From the NCBI RefSeq assembly GCF_034057115.1, contig NZ_CP139195.1, forward strand, positions 3,782,001 to 3,846,000: a DNA stretch of 64,000 nt. The letters run 5' to 3'. Source of the stretch: Pseudomonas sp. AN-1. Lineage in GTDB: Bacteria > Pseudomonadota > Gammaproteobacteria > Pseudomonadales > Pseudomonadaceae. Both the position numbers and the translations under genes were made by a program. Each line of letters opens with the position of its first letter. Within the stretch, counting starts at the first letter, position 1. A model generated the notes under the pieces. The model searched no databases, was not told the origin of the DNA, and was given only the letters and a program-made list of their open reading frames with translations. Below, piece after piece: positions 56,989 to 64,000 of the stretch.

Positions 56989-58446
56989 ATGAAACTGATC
57001 GTCAAACCCTTCGCGGAAATCACCATCAAGAGCCGGCCGGTGCGCAAGCAGTTCATCCGCCAGCTCGGCAAGAACATCCGCACCGTGCTCAGGGATCTCG
57101 ATCCGGCGCTGCAGACCGAGGGCGAATGGGACAACGTCGAGGTGCAGACCCAGGTCAGCGACCCGCAGGTGCTGCGCGAGATGCTCGAGCGCCTGCGCTG
57201 CACGCCGGGCATCGCCCACTTCCTCGAGGTGCACGAGTACCCGCTGGGCGACTTCGACGACGTCACCGAGAAGTGCAAGCTGCATTTTGGTGCGAAGCTT
57301 TCCGGCAAGATCTTCGCGGTGCGCTGCAAGCGCTCCGGCAACACCCACGACTTCTCCTCGGTCGACCTGGCCGCCCACGTCGGCAGCCGCCTGCGCCGCG
57401 AGTGCTCTGCCTCCGGCATCGACCTCAAGCATCCCGAGGTCGAGGTGCGCTTCGAGGCGCGCTACGACCGCCTGCTGGTCGAGCACGCCCGCCACGAAGG
57501 CCTCGGCGGCTATCCGCTGGGCTCCATCGAGCAGACCCTGGTGCTGATGTCCGGCGGCTTTGACTCCACCGTGGCGGCCTACCAGATGATGCGTCGCGGC
57601 CTGCTCACCCACTTCTGCTTCTTCAACCTCGGCGGCCGCGCCCATGAGCTGGGGGTGATGGAAGTCGCCCACTACCTGTGGGAGAAGTTCGGCCGCTCGC
57701 ACCGCGTGCTGTTCATCAGCGTGCCGTTCGAGGAAGTGGTCGGCGAGATCCTCGGCAAGGTCGACAACAGCCAGATGGGCGTGGTGCTCAAGCGCATGAT
57801 GCTGCGCGCCGCGTCGCGCATCGCCGACGAGCTGCACATCGACGCGCTGGTCACCGGCGAGGCGATCTCCCAGGTGTCCAGCCAGACCCTGCCCAACCTG
57901 TCGGTGATCGACGCGGTGACCGACACCCTGGTACTGCGCCCGCTGATCGCCGCGCACAAGCAGGACATCATCGACACCGCCACGCGCATCGGCACCGCCG
58001 AGTTCGCCAAGAACATGCCCGAGTACTGCGGGGTCATCTCGGTCAACCCGACCACCCGCGCCAAGCGCTACCGCGTCGAGCATGAGGAGGCGCAGTTCGA
58101 CATGGCCATCCTCGAGCGCGCCCTGGAGCGCGCGCGCAAGGTGACCATCGACAACCTGATCGACGAGCTGGGTCAGGACCTGCAGGTCGAGGAGGTGCGC
58201 GAGGCGCTGCCCGGGCAGATCGTCCTCGACATCCGCCACCCCGACGCCGCCGAGGACGAGCCGCTGCTGCTGCCCGGCATCGAGGTGCAGACCCTGCCGT
58301 TCTACGCGATCAACAACCGTTTCAAGGAACTGGATGCCAACCGCCAGTACCTCCTGTACTGCGACCGTGGCGTGATGAGCCGCCTGCATGCCCACCACCT
58401 GCTCAGCGAGGGGCATGCCAATGTGCGCGTTTATCGTCCGGCCTAG
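56989..58446 (+). CDS. thiI: tRNA 4-thiouridine synthase ThiI
   Basis: 485 residues. N-terminal ferredoxin-like and THUMP domain (about 1-165), PP-loop ATPase with SGGFDST (188-194), and a C-terminal rhodanese domain with the persulfide cysteine C458 in LLYCDRGV. It puts sulfur at U8 of tRNA; with the rhodanese domain it can also supply sulfur for thiazole synthesis. Divergent from glnA. A GC hairpin lies just after its stop. Confidence 0.96.
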   Translation: MKLIVKPFAEITIKSRPVRKQFIRQLGKNIRTVLRDLDPALQTEGEWDNVEVQTQVSDPQVLREMLERLRCTPGIAHFLEVHEYPLGDFDDVTEKCKLHFGAKLSGKIFAVRCKRSGNTHDFSSVDLAAHVGSRLRRECSASGIDLKHPEVEVRFEARYDRLLVEHARHEGLGGYPLGSIEQTLVLMSGGFDSTVAAYQMMRRGLLTHFCFFNLGGRAHELGVMEVAHYLWEKFGRSHRVLFISVPFEEVVGEILGKVDNSQMGVVLKRMMLRAASRIADELHIDALVTGEAISQVSSQTLPNLSVIDAVTDTLVLRPLIAAHKQDIIDTATRIGTAEFAKNMPEYCGVISVNPTTRAKRYRVEHEEAQFDMAILERALERARKVTIDNLIDELGQDLQVEEVREALPGQIVLDIRHPDAAEDEPLLLPGIEVQTLPFYAINNRFKELDANRQYLLYCDRGVMSRLHAHHLLSEGHANVRVYRPA

Positions 58447-58587
58447 GCAGCCGGGCCTGCTGGGGGGCAGCATCCGCCACCGCCCCCCCGATTGGCGCTG
58501 CCCGCGTTAATCAAGCTGTCGCCGGCAGGCGGGAACAATCCCGTCCGGCATCCGAATCCAAGCGTTACCTATCGAGAAGACACCCCA

Positions 58588-60408
58588 GTGATCGAACAAC
58601 TGCGCAACATCGCCATCATCGCCCACGTCGACCATGGCAAGACCACCCTCGTCGACAAGCTGCTCAAGCTCTCCGGCACCCTCGACCGCAAGGAAGCCGA
58701 GAACGAGCGCGTGATGGACTCCAACGACCAGGAAAAGGAACGCGGCATCACCATCCTGGCCAAGAACACCGCCATCAAGTGGAACGGCTACAACATCAAC
58801 ATCGTCGACACCCCCGGCCACGCCGACTTCGGCGGTGAGGTCGAGCGCGTGATGAGCATGGTCGACTCCGTGCTGCTGGTGGTCGACGCCCAGGACGGCC
58901 CGATGCCGCAGACCCGCTTCGTGACCCAGAAGGCCTTCAAGGCCGGCCTGCGTCCGATCGTCGTGGTCAACAAGATCGACCGCCCGGGCGCGCGTCCGGA
59001 CTGGGTCATCGACCAGATCTTCGACCTGTTCGACAACCTCGGCGCCACCGACGAGCAGCTGGACTTCCCGATCGTCTACGCCAGCGCCCTGAACGGCATC
59101 GCCGGCATGGACCACGAGGCCATGGACGACAACATGGACGCGCTGTTCCAGGCGATCATCGACCACGTGCCGGCCCCGGTGGTGGACGTCGAAGGCCCGT
59201 TCCAGATGCAGATCTCCCAGCTGGACTACAACAGCTTCCTCGGCGTCATCGGCATCGGCCGCATCGCCCGCGGCAAGGTGCGCACCAACACCCCGGTGAC
59301 CGCCATCGGCGCCGACGGCAAGAAGCGCAACGGCCGCATCCTGAAGGTCATGGGCCACTCCGGCCTGCAGCGCGTCGAGGTCGAGGAAGCCACCGCCGGC
59401 GACATCGTCTGCGTCTCCGGCATGGACGAGCTGTTCATCTCCGACACCCTGTGCGACCAGAACAACGTCGAGGCGCTGCCGCCGCTGACCGTCGACCAGC
59501 CGACCGTGAGCATGACCTTCCAGGTCAACGACTCGCCGTTCGCCGGCAAGGAAGGCAAGTTCGTCACCAGCCGTAACATCAAGGACCGTCTGGAGAAGGA
59601 ACTGCTGCACAACGTGGCGCTGCGCGTCGAGCAGGGCGAGTCCCCGGAGAAGTTCAAGGTTTCCGGTCGTGGCGAGCTGCACCTGTCGGTGCTGATCGAA
59701 ACCATGCGTCGTGAAGGCTTCGAGCTGGCCGTGGGCCGCCCGGAAGTGGTGATCATCGAGAACGAGGCCGGCGAGAAGCAGGAACCGTACGAGAACGTCA
59801 CCATCGACATCGAGGAGCAGCACCAGGGTCCGGTGATGGAGCAGATGGGCCTGCGCAAGGGCGATCTGACCAACATGATCCCCGACGGCAAGGGCCGTGT
59901 GCGCCTGGAGTACACCATCCCGGCGCGCGGCCTGATCGGCTTCCGCAACAACTTCCTGACCCTGACCTCGGGCACCGGCATCCTCACCTCGACCTTCAGC
60001 CACTACGGCCCGATCAAGGCCGGCGAAGTGACCAACCGCCAGAACGGCGTGCTGGTGTCGATGGCCACCGGCACCGCGCTGACCTACTCGCTGGAAACCC
60101 TGCAGGCCCGCGGCAAGCTGTTCCTCGAGCCGGGCCAGGAAATCTACGAAGGCCAGCTGTGCGGCATCAACAGCCGCGACAACGACCTGGTGATCAACCC
60201 CACCAAGGGCAAGAAGCTCGACAACATGCGCGCTTCTGGCAAGGACGAGGTCATCGCCCTGGTTCCGCCGATCAAGTTCACCCTCGAGCAGGCGCTGGAA
60301 TTCATCGCCGACGACGAGCTGGTGGAAGTGACCCCGAAGTCGATCCGTCTGCGCAAGAAGATGCTCAACGAGAACGACCGCAAGCGGTATGAGCGCAGCA
60401 AGGTCTGA
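58588..60408 (+). CDS. typA: ribosome-associated GTPase TypA/BipA
   Basis: 606 residues from a GTG at 58588 with GAGAAGA upstream. Translational GTPase with G1 AHVDHGKTT (12-20), G2 region RGITI, G3 DTPGH and G4 NKID. EF-G-like domains and the BipA-specific C-terminal domain follow. It binds the ribosome under stress and helps 50S assembly. Length equals that of E. coli BipA. A strong terminator at 60437-60475 ends the core block. Confidence 0.97.
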   Translation: MIEQLRNIAIIAHVDHGKTTLVDKLLKLSGTLDRKEAENERVMDSNDQEKERGITILAKNTAIKWNGYNINIVDTPGHADFGGEVERVMSMVDSVLLVVDAQDGPMPQTRFVTQKAFKAGLRPIVVVNKIDRPGARPDWVIDQIFDLFDNLGATDEQLDFPIVYASALNGIAGMDHEAMDDNMDALFQAIIDHVPAPVVDVEGPFQMQISQLDYNSFLGVIGIGRIARGKVRTNTPVTAIGADGKKRNGRILKVMGHSGLQRVEVEEATAGDIVCVSGMDELFISDTLCDQNNVEALPPLTVDQPTVSMTFQVNDSPFAGKEGKFVTSRNIKDRLEKELLHNVALRVEQGESPEKFKVSGRGELHLSVLIETMRREGFELAVGRPEVVIIENEAGEKQEPYENVTIDIEEQHQGPVMEQMGLRKGDLTNMIPDGKGRVRLEYTIPARGLIGFRNNFLTLTSGTGILTSTFSHYGPIKAGEVTNRQNGVLVSMATGTALTYSLETLQARGKLFLEPGQEIYEGQLCGINSRDNDLVINPTKGKKLDNMRASGKDEVIALVPPIKFTLEQALEFIADDELVEVTPKSIRLRKKMLNENDRKRYERSKV

Positions 60409-60436
60409 TCGGCTGAGTCGGCCTTGAGCTGAAATG

Positions 60437-60475
60437 AAAAGCCCCGTCTGGCGAGAGCCAGGCGGGGCTTTTTGC
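60437..60475 (+). terminator. rho-independent terminator of typA
   Basis: 16-bp stem 60437-60452 with 60457-60472 (one G-U pair), GAGA loop, T-run to 60473. GC-rich core DNA gives way to AT-rich DNA about 50 bases further on. Confidence 0.95.
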
Positions 60476-60521
60476 CTCGTTTCCGCTGAAATTTCCAAGG
60501 ATAGGCTGCTCGGATGCCGGG

Positions 60522-61268
60522 TTATAAGCTGCGTGAATGCCATATCGGAAAAACATTTTCCATGAAATGTGATACAGATTCGCTCATGTGAAATGCGTTG
60601 GAAATTTTAATTGTTTCATTTTGTAGGCTTTGAAGGAGGAGTTTTAGTTTTTTGTTTTCTTCGTGCGTTTTTTCTATTTCAATTAAAAGGTCCTTTGTGA
60701 TGGCTTTGTAGGCTTTATCTAGTGCCCATGATGATGCTGGGCCAAGAAGATATTTTGCCTTAAATACCGATTTGTCGATTTTTATTTGCTCCAAGAACTC
60801 TGAGCTAAAATTATTTTTGGTGCTTTCTGGTTTTTCTATTTTGCATCTTATTCTGTCCTCTTTTGTCATGATTTCGTCAGTTGACTGTGAGGCTTCTCCT
60901 GAAGAGGTCGTATAAAAGTCTGCATGTTTGCTTTTTGTCATTATTCTGGGTTTTTCTGAGGCATCTTCTGTTGTAAATATTATTGCTTTTTTGCCGTCGC
61001 TGCTGATGCTGTGTCCAAAGAATTGGTCTATAAAGTACTTGTTGAAACTGGTCTCGTGAAGTTCTGCCGCTTTGTTTTCGGCGGCTCCGCCAATTATTAT
61101 CATAGCGTGGTAATTTGGTAATTTCTCAAGATAATCTATGTCCTCTATGTGTATTGGTGTTGGTTTTGTTTCTTTGTGGAGGTTGCGTACTTTGTTTGTT
61201 ATTTTTTTTGCGTGGAATTCGTATTCTTGAGAATAAATTACTAGCAGTGTTTTATTTTCTTTTTGCAT
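60522..61268 (-). CDS. unrecognised AT-rich gene, possible Rossmann-like N-terminus
   Basis: 248 residues, strikingly AT-rich and lysine-rich for this genome, indicating horizontal transfer. The N-terminus (TLLVIYSQEYEFHAKKI, then AMIIIGGAAENKAAEL) alternates hydrophobic strands with charged helices, as in flavodoxin or TIR-like folds. No catalytic glutamate or cofactor motif is assured. The C-terminal 60 residues are predicted helical with coiled-coil character (IEIEKTHEENKKLKLLLQSL). It lies 59 bases downstream of the 61328-63001 gene on the same strand, probably the last gene of a cassette. Confidence 0.65.
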   Translation of the reverse strand: MQKENKTLLVIYSQEYEFHAKKITNKVRNLHKETKPTPIHIEDIDYLEKLPNYHAMIIIGGAAENKAAELHETSFNKYFIDQFFGHSISSDGKKAIIFTTEDASEKPRIMTKSKHADFYTTSSGEASQSTDEIMTKEDRIRCKIEKPESTKNNFSSEFLEQIKIDKSVFKAKYLLGPASSWALDKAYKAITKDLLIEIEKTHEENKKLKLLLQSLQNETIKISNAFHMSESVSHFMENVFPIWHSRSL

Positions 61269-61327
61269 AATGTGCTTTCTGGTTGTTGGTTTTTGCGGTT
61301 GTCGTAGTCAATTTATTGGTGGATTGG

Positions 61328-63001
61328 TTAGGCGGGCTGCGCTTCAGTTAGCTCCTCGATTAGCAGTCCTGTGTATTTCGCAATGGCTTTCTCGGAAGGT
61401 AGCTTTACTTTCTCCCGTTTCTTTACTTCTTCTTCGATCCATGGGGTGAATTTTTGTGCTGTGAACTCTTTTCTGTTTTTTGAAGCATGCATTTCCCTTA
61501 GAAAGTCAGGGATGTCTATTTTTTTGAATTTTTCTATTACTTTTTCTGCTTCATTTTGGCTGAGGAGGTAGTCGAAGGCGAGTTCGCCAAAGACGGATTT
61601 GACTATCTCCAGCATCTTGTTAGCATCGTCTTCTATGAACTCATCAAGTAGTAGTGATGTTGCTTTGGTTGCGGTTGCTCCACCAGCGAGGCCGCCAATT
61701 ATTCCTCCAACAACTCCGCCAATTGCAGTTCCTATTCCTGGGATAGCAGAGCCTAATGCTGCGCCTGCAGCGGCACCTCCCATCCATCCTCCAGTTCCGC
61801 CCGCAACTCCTGCTGCTGTTTTTGTTACGTTCTTGAATGCTTGGGCTCCGGATATCTTTCCATTGAAGAGTCTTGCAAAATCTACCGAAGATATGACGAG
61901 TGTCGTTATTGCGCCGGTTACGATGTTGCCGCGTAGTAGTTTGCTGACGTAGTTTGATGCTGCTGCCCCATAAATATTGTTTCCGCTGCGAACTCCATTT
62001 GCAATCCATGCGGATGCTTTGTGGCCGACTTGCTTTACAATCCAGTCTGTAGTCCCTCGCAGACTCTGCTCAATGCCGGTCCTGCCAGCTTGGGCGGTGA
62101 TGATGCTACTTATCCATGCTATCCCGCCAGTCTTCAGGCCGTCGTAGCATGCCGACTTTAGTGCTACCTCCCATTCTTCTCCACTCCAAATCCTGACAGC
62201 GAAAGAGATGGCAGAGGATATACCCATTGCGGTTCCGGAAAGTTTTATCCCGTTTACTGCGTCGTAGGTCAGGCTTTCAATTGTTCCGAATCTTGCAATG
62301 TTTCGTGCTTGTTCATACGTGAAACTGCCTTTTCGAACAATTTCTCTTGCCTTGGAGGGGTCGTTTATGCCTTTTATTTGGCCTTTCTTAATTCTCTCTT
62401 CCATGGCTTTTATTGCGTCTTCATATTTATCTGATGGCACTTCTAGTTGCATTGGTGTGCCATTTGTGTTCCAGTATCTGTATCCTGATTCATCGAATGC
62501 TTCAGATACGCACTTTGAGCCTGTTCTGCAGTATTTTGTTTGTATGTAAACTCCATCTACCAGCCGGTCGGCGCCATTTTTCTGGTTGTCATGGCCAACG
62601 ATTTTTGCATCCTGCAGCCTCATTTTGTCATAAAGGTGGTTGGCCTTTTCAGCGGCAAAGCCATGCCCCCTTTCTGCGTTTAATATGACATTTTCTGCAA
62701 AATTTTCTGCGCTTCCGATTGCGCCGGCAGCTGTTCCGCTATGGCTGCCAAGGTCTCCCAGTTGGCTTTTATTGGTCTCAAAGTTCCATGAGGAATTACA
62801 CTGTGGGCACTTTACTTTGAGGTTTCCTTTGTCTGTGGGGATGCGTAGTACCTGATGGCAGGATATGCAGGTTATGGTCGCTATAGATTCATTTTTCCAT
62901 AGCCATTTGGCACTGCAGGTTGGGCACTTTACCTTTAGTTGGTGTTTGTTTTCTGGGATGTTTAGCTTTTGGTTGCAGTTAATGCAGTCAATGATTTTCA
63001 T
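61328..63001 (-). CDS. unrecognised protein with two zinc ribbons and a glycine-zipper membrane domain
   Basis: 557 residues, AT-rich relative to the core genes. Two tandem zinc ribbons open it: C6/C9-C26/C29 and C45/C48-C65/C68. Residues 143-158 (GADRLVDGVYIQTKYC) have an acidic-then-QxK pattern faintly like PD-(D/E)xK nucleases. Residues about 260-400 are amphipathic or hydrophobic, and about 400-445 form a long glycine zipper (AIPGIGTAIGGVVGGIIGGL) suited to membrane insertion. The C-terminus is charged. I cannot assign a function; a membrane-acting effector is one possibility. Confidence 0.7.
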   Translation of the reverse strand: MKIIDCINCNQKLNIPENKHQLKVKCPTCSAKWLWKNESIATITCISCHQVLRIPTDKGNLKVKCPQCNSSWNFETNKSQLGDLGSHSGTAAGAIGSAENFAENVILNAERGHGFAAEKANHLYDKMRLQDAKIVGHDNQKNGADRLVDGVYIQTKYCRTGSKCVSEAFDESGYRYWNTNGTPMQLEVPSDKYEDAIKAMEERIKKGQIKGINDPSKAREIVRKGSFTYEQARNIARFGTIESLTYDAVNGIKLSGTAMGISSAISFAVRIWSGEEWEVALKSACYDGLKTGGIAWISSIITAQAGRTGIEQSLRGTTDWIVKQVGHKASAWIANGVRSGNNIYGAAASNYVSKLLRGNIVTGAITTLVISSVDFARLFNGKISGAQAFKNVTKTAAGVAGGTGGWMGGAAAGAALGSAIPGIGTAIGGVVGGIIGGLAGGATATKATSLLLDEFIEDDANKMLEIVKSVFGELAFDYLLSQNEAEKVIEKFKKIDIPDFLREMHASKNRKEFTAQKFTPWIEEEVKKREKVKLPSEKAIAKYTGLLIEELTEAQPA

Positions 63002-63079
63002 AGGGTGCGTGCTTTTCTTTCGGGTGGCTTGAGCTATTTTGCGATTTTCGGGATTTCTAGTGCTTTTAAATTTTTATGT

Positions 63080-63223
63080 TTAAGAATTTATTTCTTGCTC
63101 CCGATTAATTTTCTTCTCAAGATTTTCCTTCGCCCGCTTCAACTCGCTGTACTCCTGATAATGCTCGTAGCCCTTCTTCGCAATGAAGTAAAGGCCGACA
63201 GCGGCAAGGATGTTCTTCAGCAT
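63080..63223 (-). CDS. 47-residue membrane protein with coiled-coil tail
   Basis: MLKNILAAVGLYFIAKKGY, one membrane segment (about 3-16), then a charged helical tail (ELKRAKENLEKKINREQE). AGGAGTGAACGTC precedes the ATG at 63223. It starts five bases after the stop of the WYL gene, so translation is coupled to it. It lies 78 bases upstream of the zinc-ribbon gene. The first half is GC-rich and the end is AT-rich, so the gene spans the composition boundary. Confidence 0.72.
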   Translation of the reverse strand: MLKNILAAVGLYFIAKKGYEHYQEYSELKRAKENLEKKINREQEINS

Positions 63224-63228
63224 GACGT

Positions 63229-64000
63229 TCACTCCTGTGTGGCGTACTGGCGAGAGGCTTGCTCGGTCTGCCCACCATCTTCCATGGCGCTACGACAGCC
63301 TGTGTCGCATCCAGCCGGCTGCGCATACATCCCCCGCAACCTCTCCACCTTCCGCCCGATCTCCTCCACCCACACCTTGGGCGCATGCACGCGGATCTGG
63401 TCGTTGAGGCCGAAGATCCACCACAGGGTTTCCTGGTCCAGCGGCACGCGGGCGTGCAGGCGTTGCCAGTCGCTGTCGGGCAGCGCTTCGAGGTGCTGCT
63501 GGCGGCTGAGCGGGGTTTCGTCGAGCAGCCAGGCGATCTGCGGGGAGACGTCGGCGATCAGTTCGACTTCGTCGGGCGACTGGCGCCAGGCGAAGGCGCC
63601 GCCTTCGATGTAGCGGTCGATGTCGAAGCCTTGGTGCTCGCGGGCCGGTTCGTCCAGCAGCTCGGCGGACCGGATGCGGTGCAGGGCGAACTGGCGCAGG
63701 TCGGCGTAGTCGTTGGCGGTGCCGATCAGGTAGCTGCTGGAGTGGCGCGACACCAGGCCGGCCGGGTGGATGCGCAGGCTCCTGGCGTCGCCCTTGCTGC
63801 GGCTCAGGTAGTCGACCCGCAGCTGGCGGCGTTCGAGCAGGGCGGTGCAGACCTGCGTCCAGATCGCCGGCTGCAGCGGGGCCGGGAGCAGGGCCTTGCC
63901 GTTGGGCAGGGTGCGTACGCGGCGCGCCCAGTGGGCCAGGCCGTTGCGCTCCATGCCGTCGAGGTAGTCGCGGGCGCTGCGAAAGTGCGGGTTGAGCTGG
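63229..64000 (-). CDS. WYL-domain transcriptional regulator, N-terminus beyond window
   Basis: The frame is open to the window edge, giving 256 visible codons; the true start is outside. The WYL domain is seen as RRQLRVDYLSRSKGDARSLRIHPAGLVSRHSSSYLIGT and RQFALHRIRSAEL, with the C-terminal WCX region (VELIADVSPQIAWLL). Such proteins are ligand-responsive regulators and often head phage-defence operons. GC content and codon use are those of the host core genes. Downstream lie a coupled membrane peptide gene and two AT-rich genes on the same strand. Confidence 0.88.
   Translation of the reverse strand, partial: QLNPHFRSARDYLDGMERNGLAHWARRVRTLPNGKALLPAPLQPAIWTQVCTALLERRQLRVDYLSRSKGDARSLRIHPAGLVSRHSSSYLIGTANDYADLRQFALHRIRSAELLDEPAREHQGFDIDRYIEGGAFAWRQSPDEVELIADVSPQIAWLLDETPLSRQQHLEALPDSDWQRLHARVPLDQETLWWIFGLNDQIRVHAPKVWVEEIGRKVERLRGMYAQPAGCDTGCRSAMEDGGQTEQASRQYATQE

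Noticed and set aside
61644-62009. Small Arg/Asn-rich frame within the zinc-ribbon gene
   Set aside because: It is the out-of-frame translation of the glycine-zipper codons and has no ribosome-binding site.

Overview
The window is GC-rich DNA of a gammaproteobacterium, almost certainly Pseudomonas. Supporting signs are the bioBFHCD operon, the RsmY locus with its GacA box, the glnA/DUF4124/ntrB/ntrC block, glcB, dbpA, thiI and typA, and Pseudomonas-style REP hairpins. From memory, positions 1-28300 follow PAO1 PA0455-PA0530 in part, while 51115-60408 resembles the distant PA5117-PA5125 block. The gene order is therefore rearranged relative to PAO1. No tRNA, rRNA or CRISPR array was seen.

Layout. 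1-2600: a truncated 7TMR-DISM sensor and the helicase dbpA. 3234-10515: a DUF4212/sodium-solute symporter pair, two DUF294 nucleotidyltransferase-like regulators and a DnaQ-like exonuclease. 10597-17376: glutathione peroxidase, malate synthase G, an intergenic repeat array dense in DnaA-box-like 9-mers, rarD, srkA, a tiny zinc-ribbon protein and comF. 17488-22233: biotin operon. 22238-28284: a secreted protein, an acyl-CoA dehydrogenase, the sRNA rsmY, then LysR, MOSC and aminotransferase genes.

28374-44505 is an accessory catabolic region: AraC regulator, APC transporter, FAD amine oxidase, cupin, LuxR protein, a moaF remnant, two paralogous outer-membrane proteins flanking a sulfatase and an eight-haem cytochrome-TPR protein, SDR, periplasmic polyamine-type binding protein and aldehyde dehydrogenase. 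Four of its intergenic regions carry tandem YGGCA-N8-(C/A)AA sites 21-22 bp apart, oriented toward six genes. This points to one AraC-family regulon for an amine, possibly a sulfated one.

44747-51100: a small secreted protein, tyrS with a Tyr-rich leader peptide and attenuator, two tandem flavin reductases, an MFS exporter and an ISL3-type insertion sequence sitting in a terminator. 51115-56893: ntrC, ntrB, two DUF4124 proteins and glnA with NtrC sites and a sigma54 promoter. 56989-60408: thiI and typA. 60522-64000: an AT-rich pair of unrecognised genes downstream of a 47-residue membrane protein and a WYL regulator that runs off the window; this is a candidate mobile defence-like cassette.
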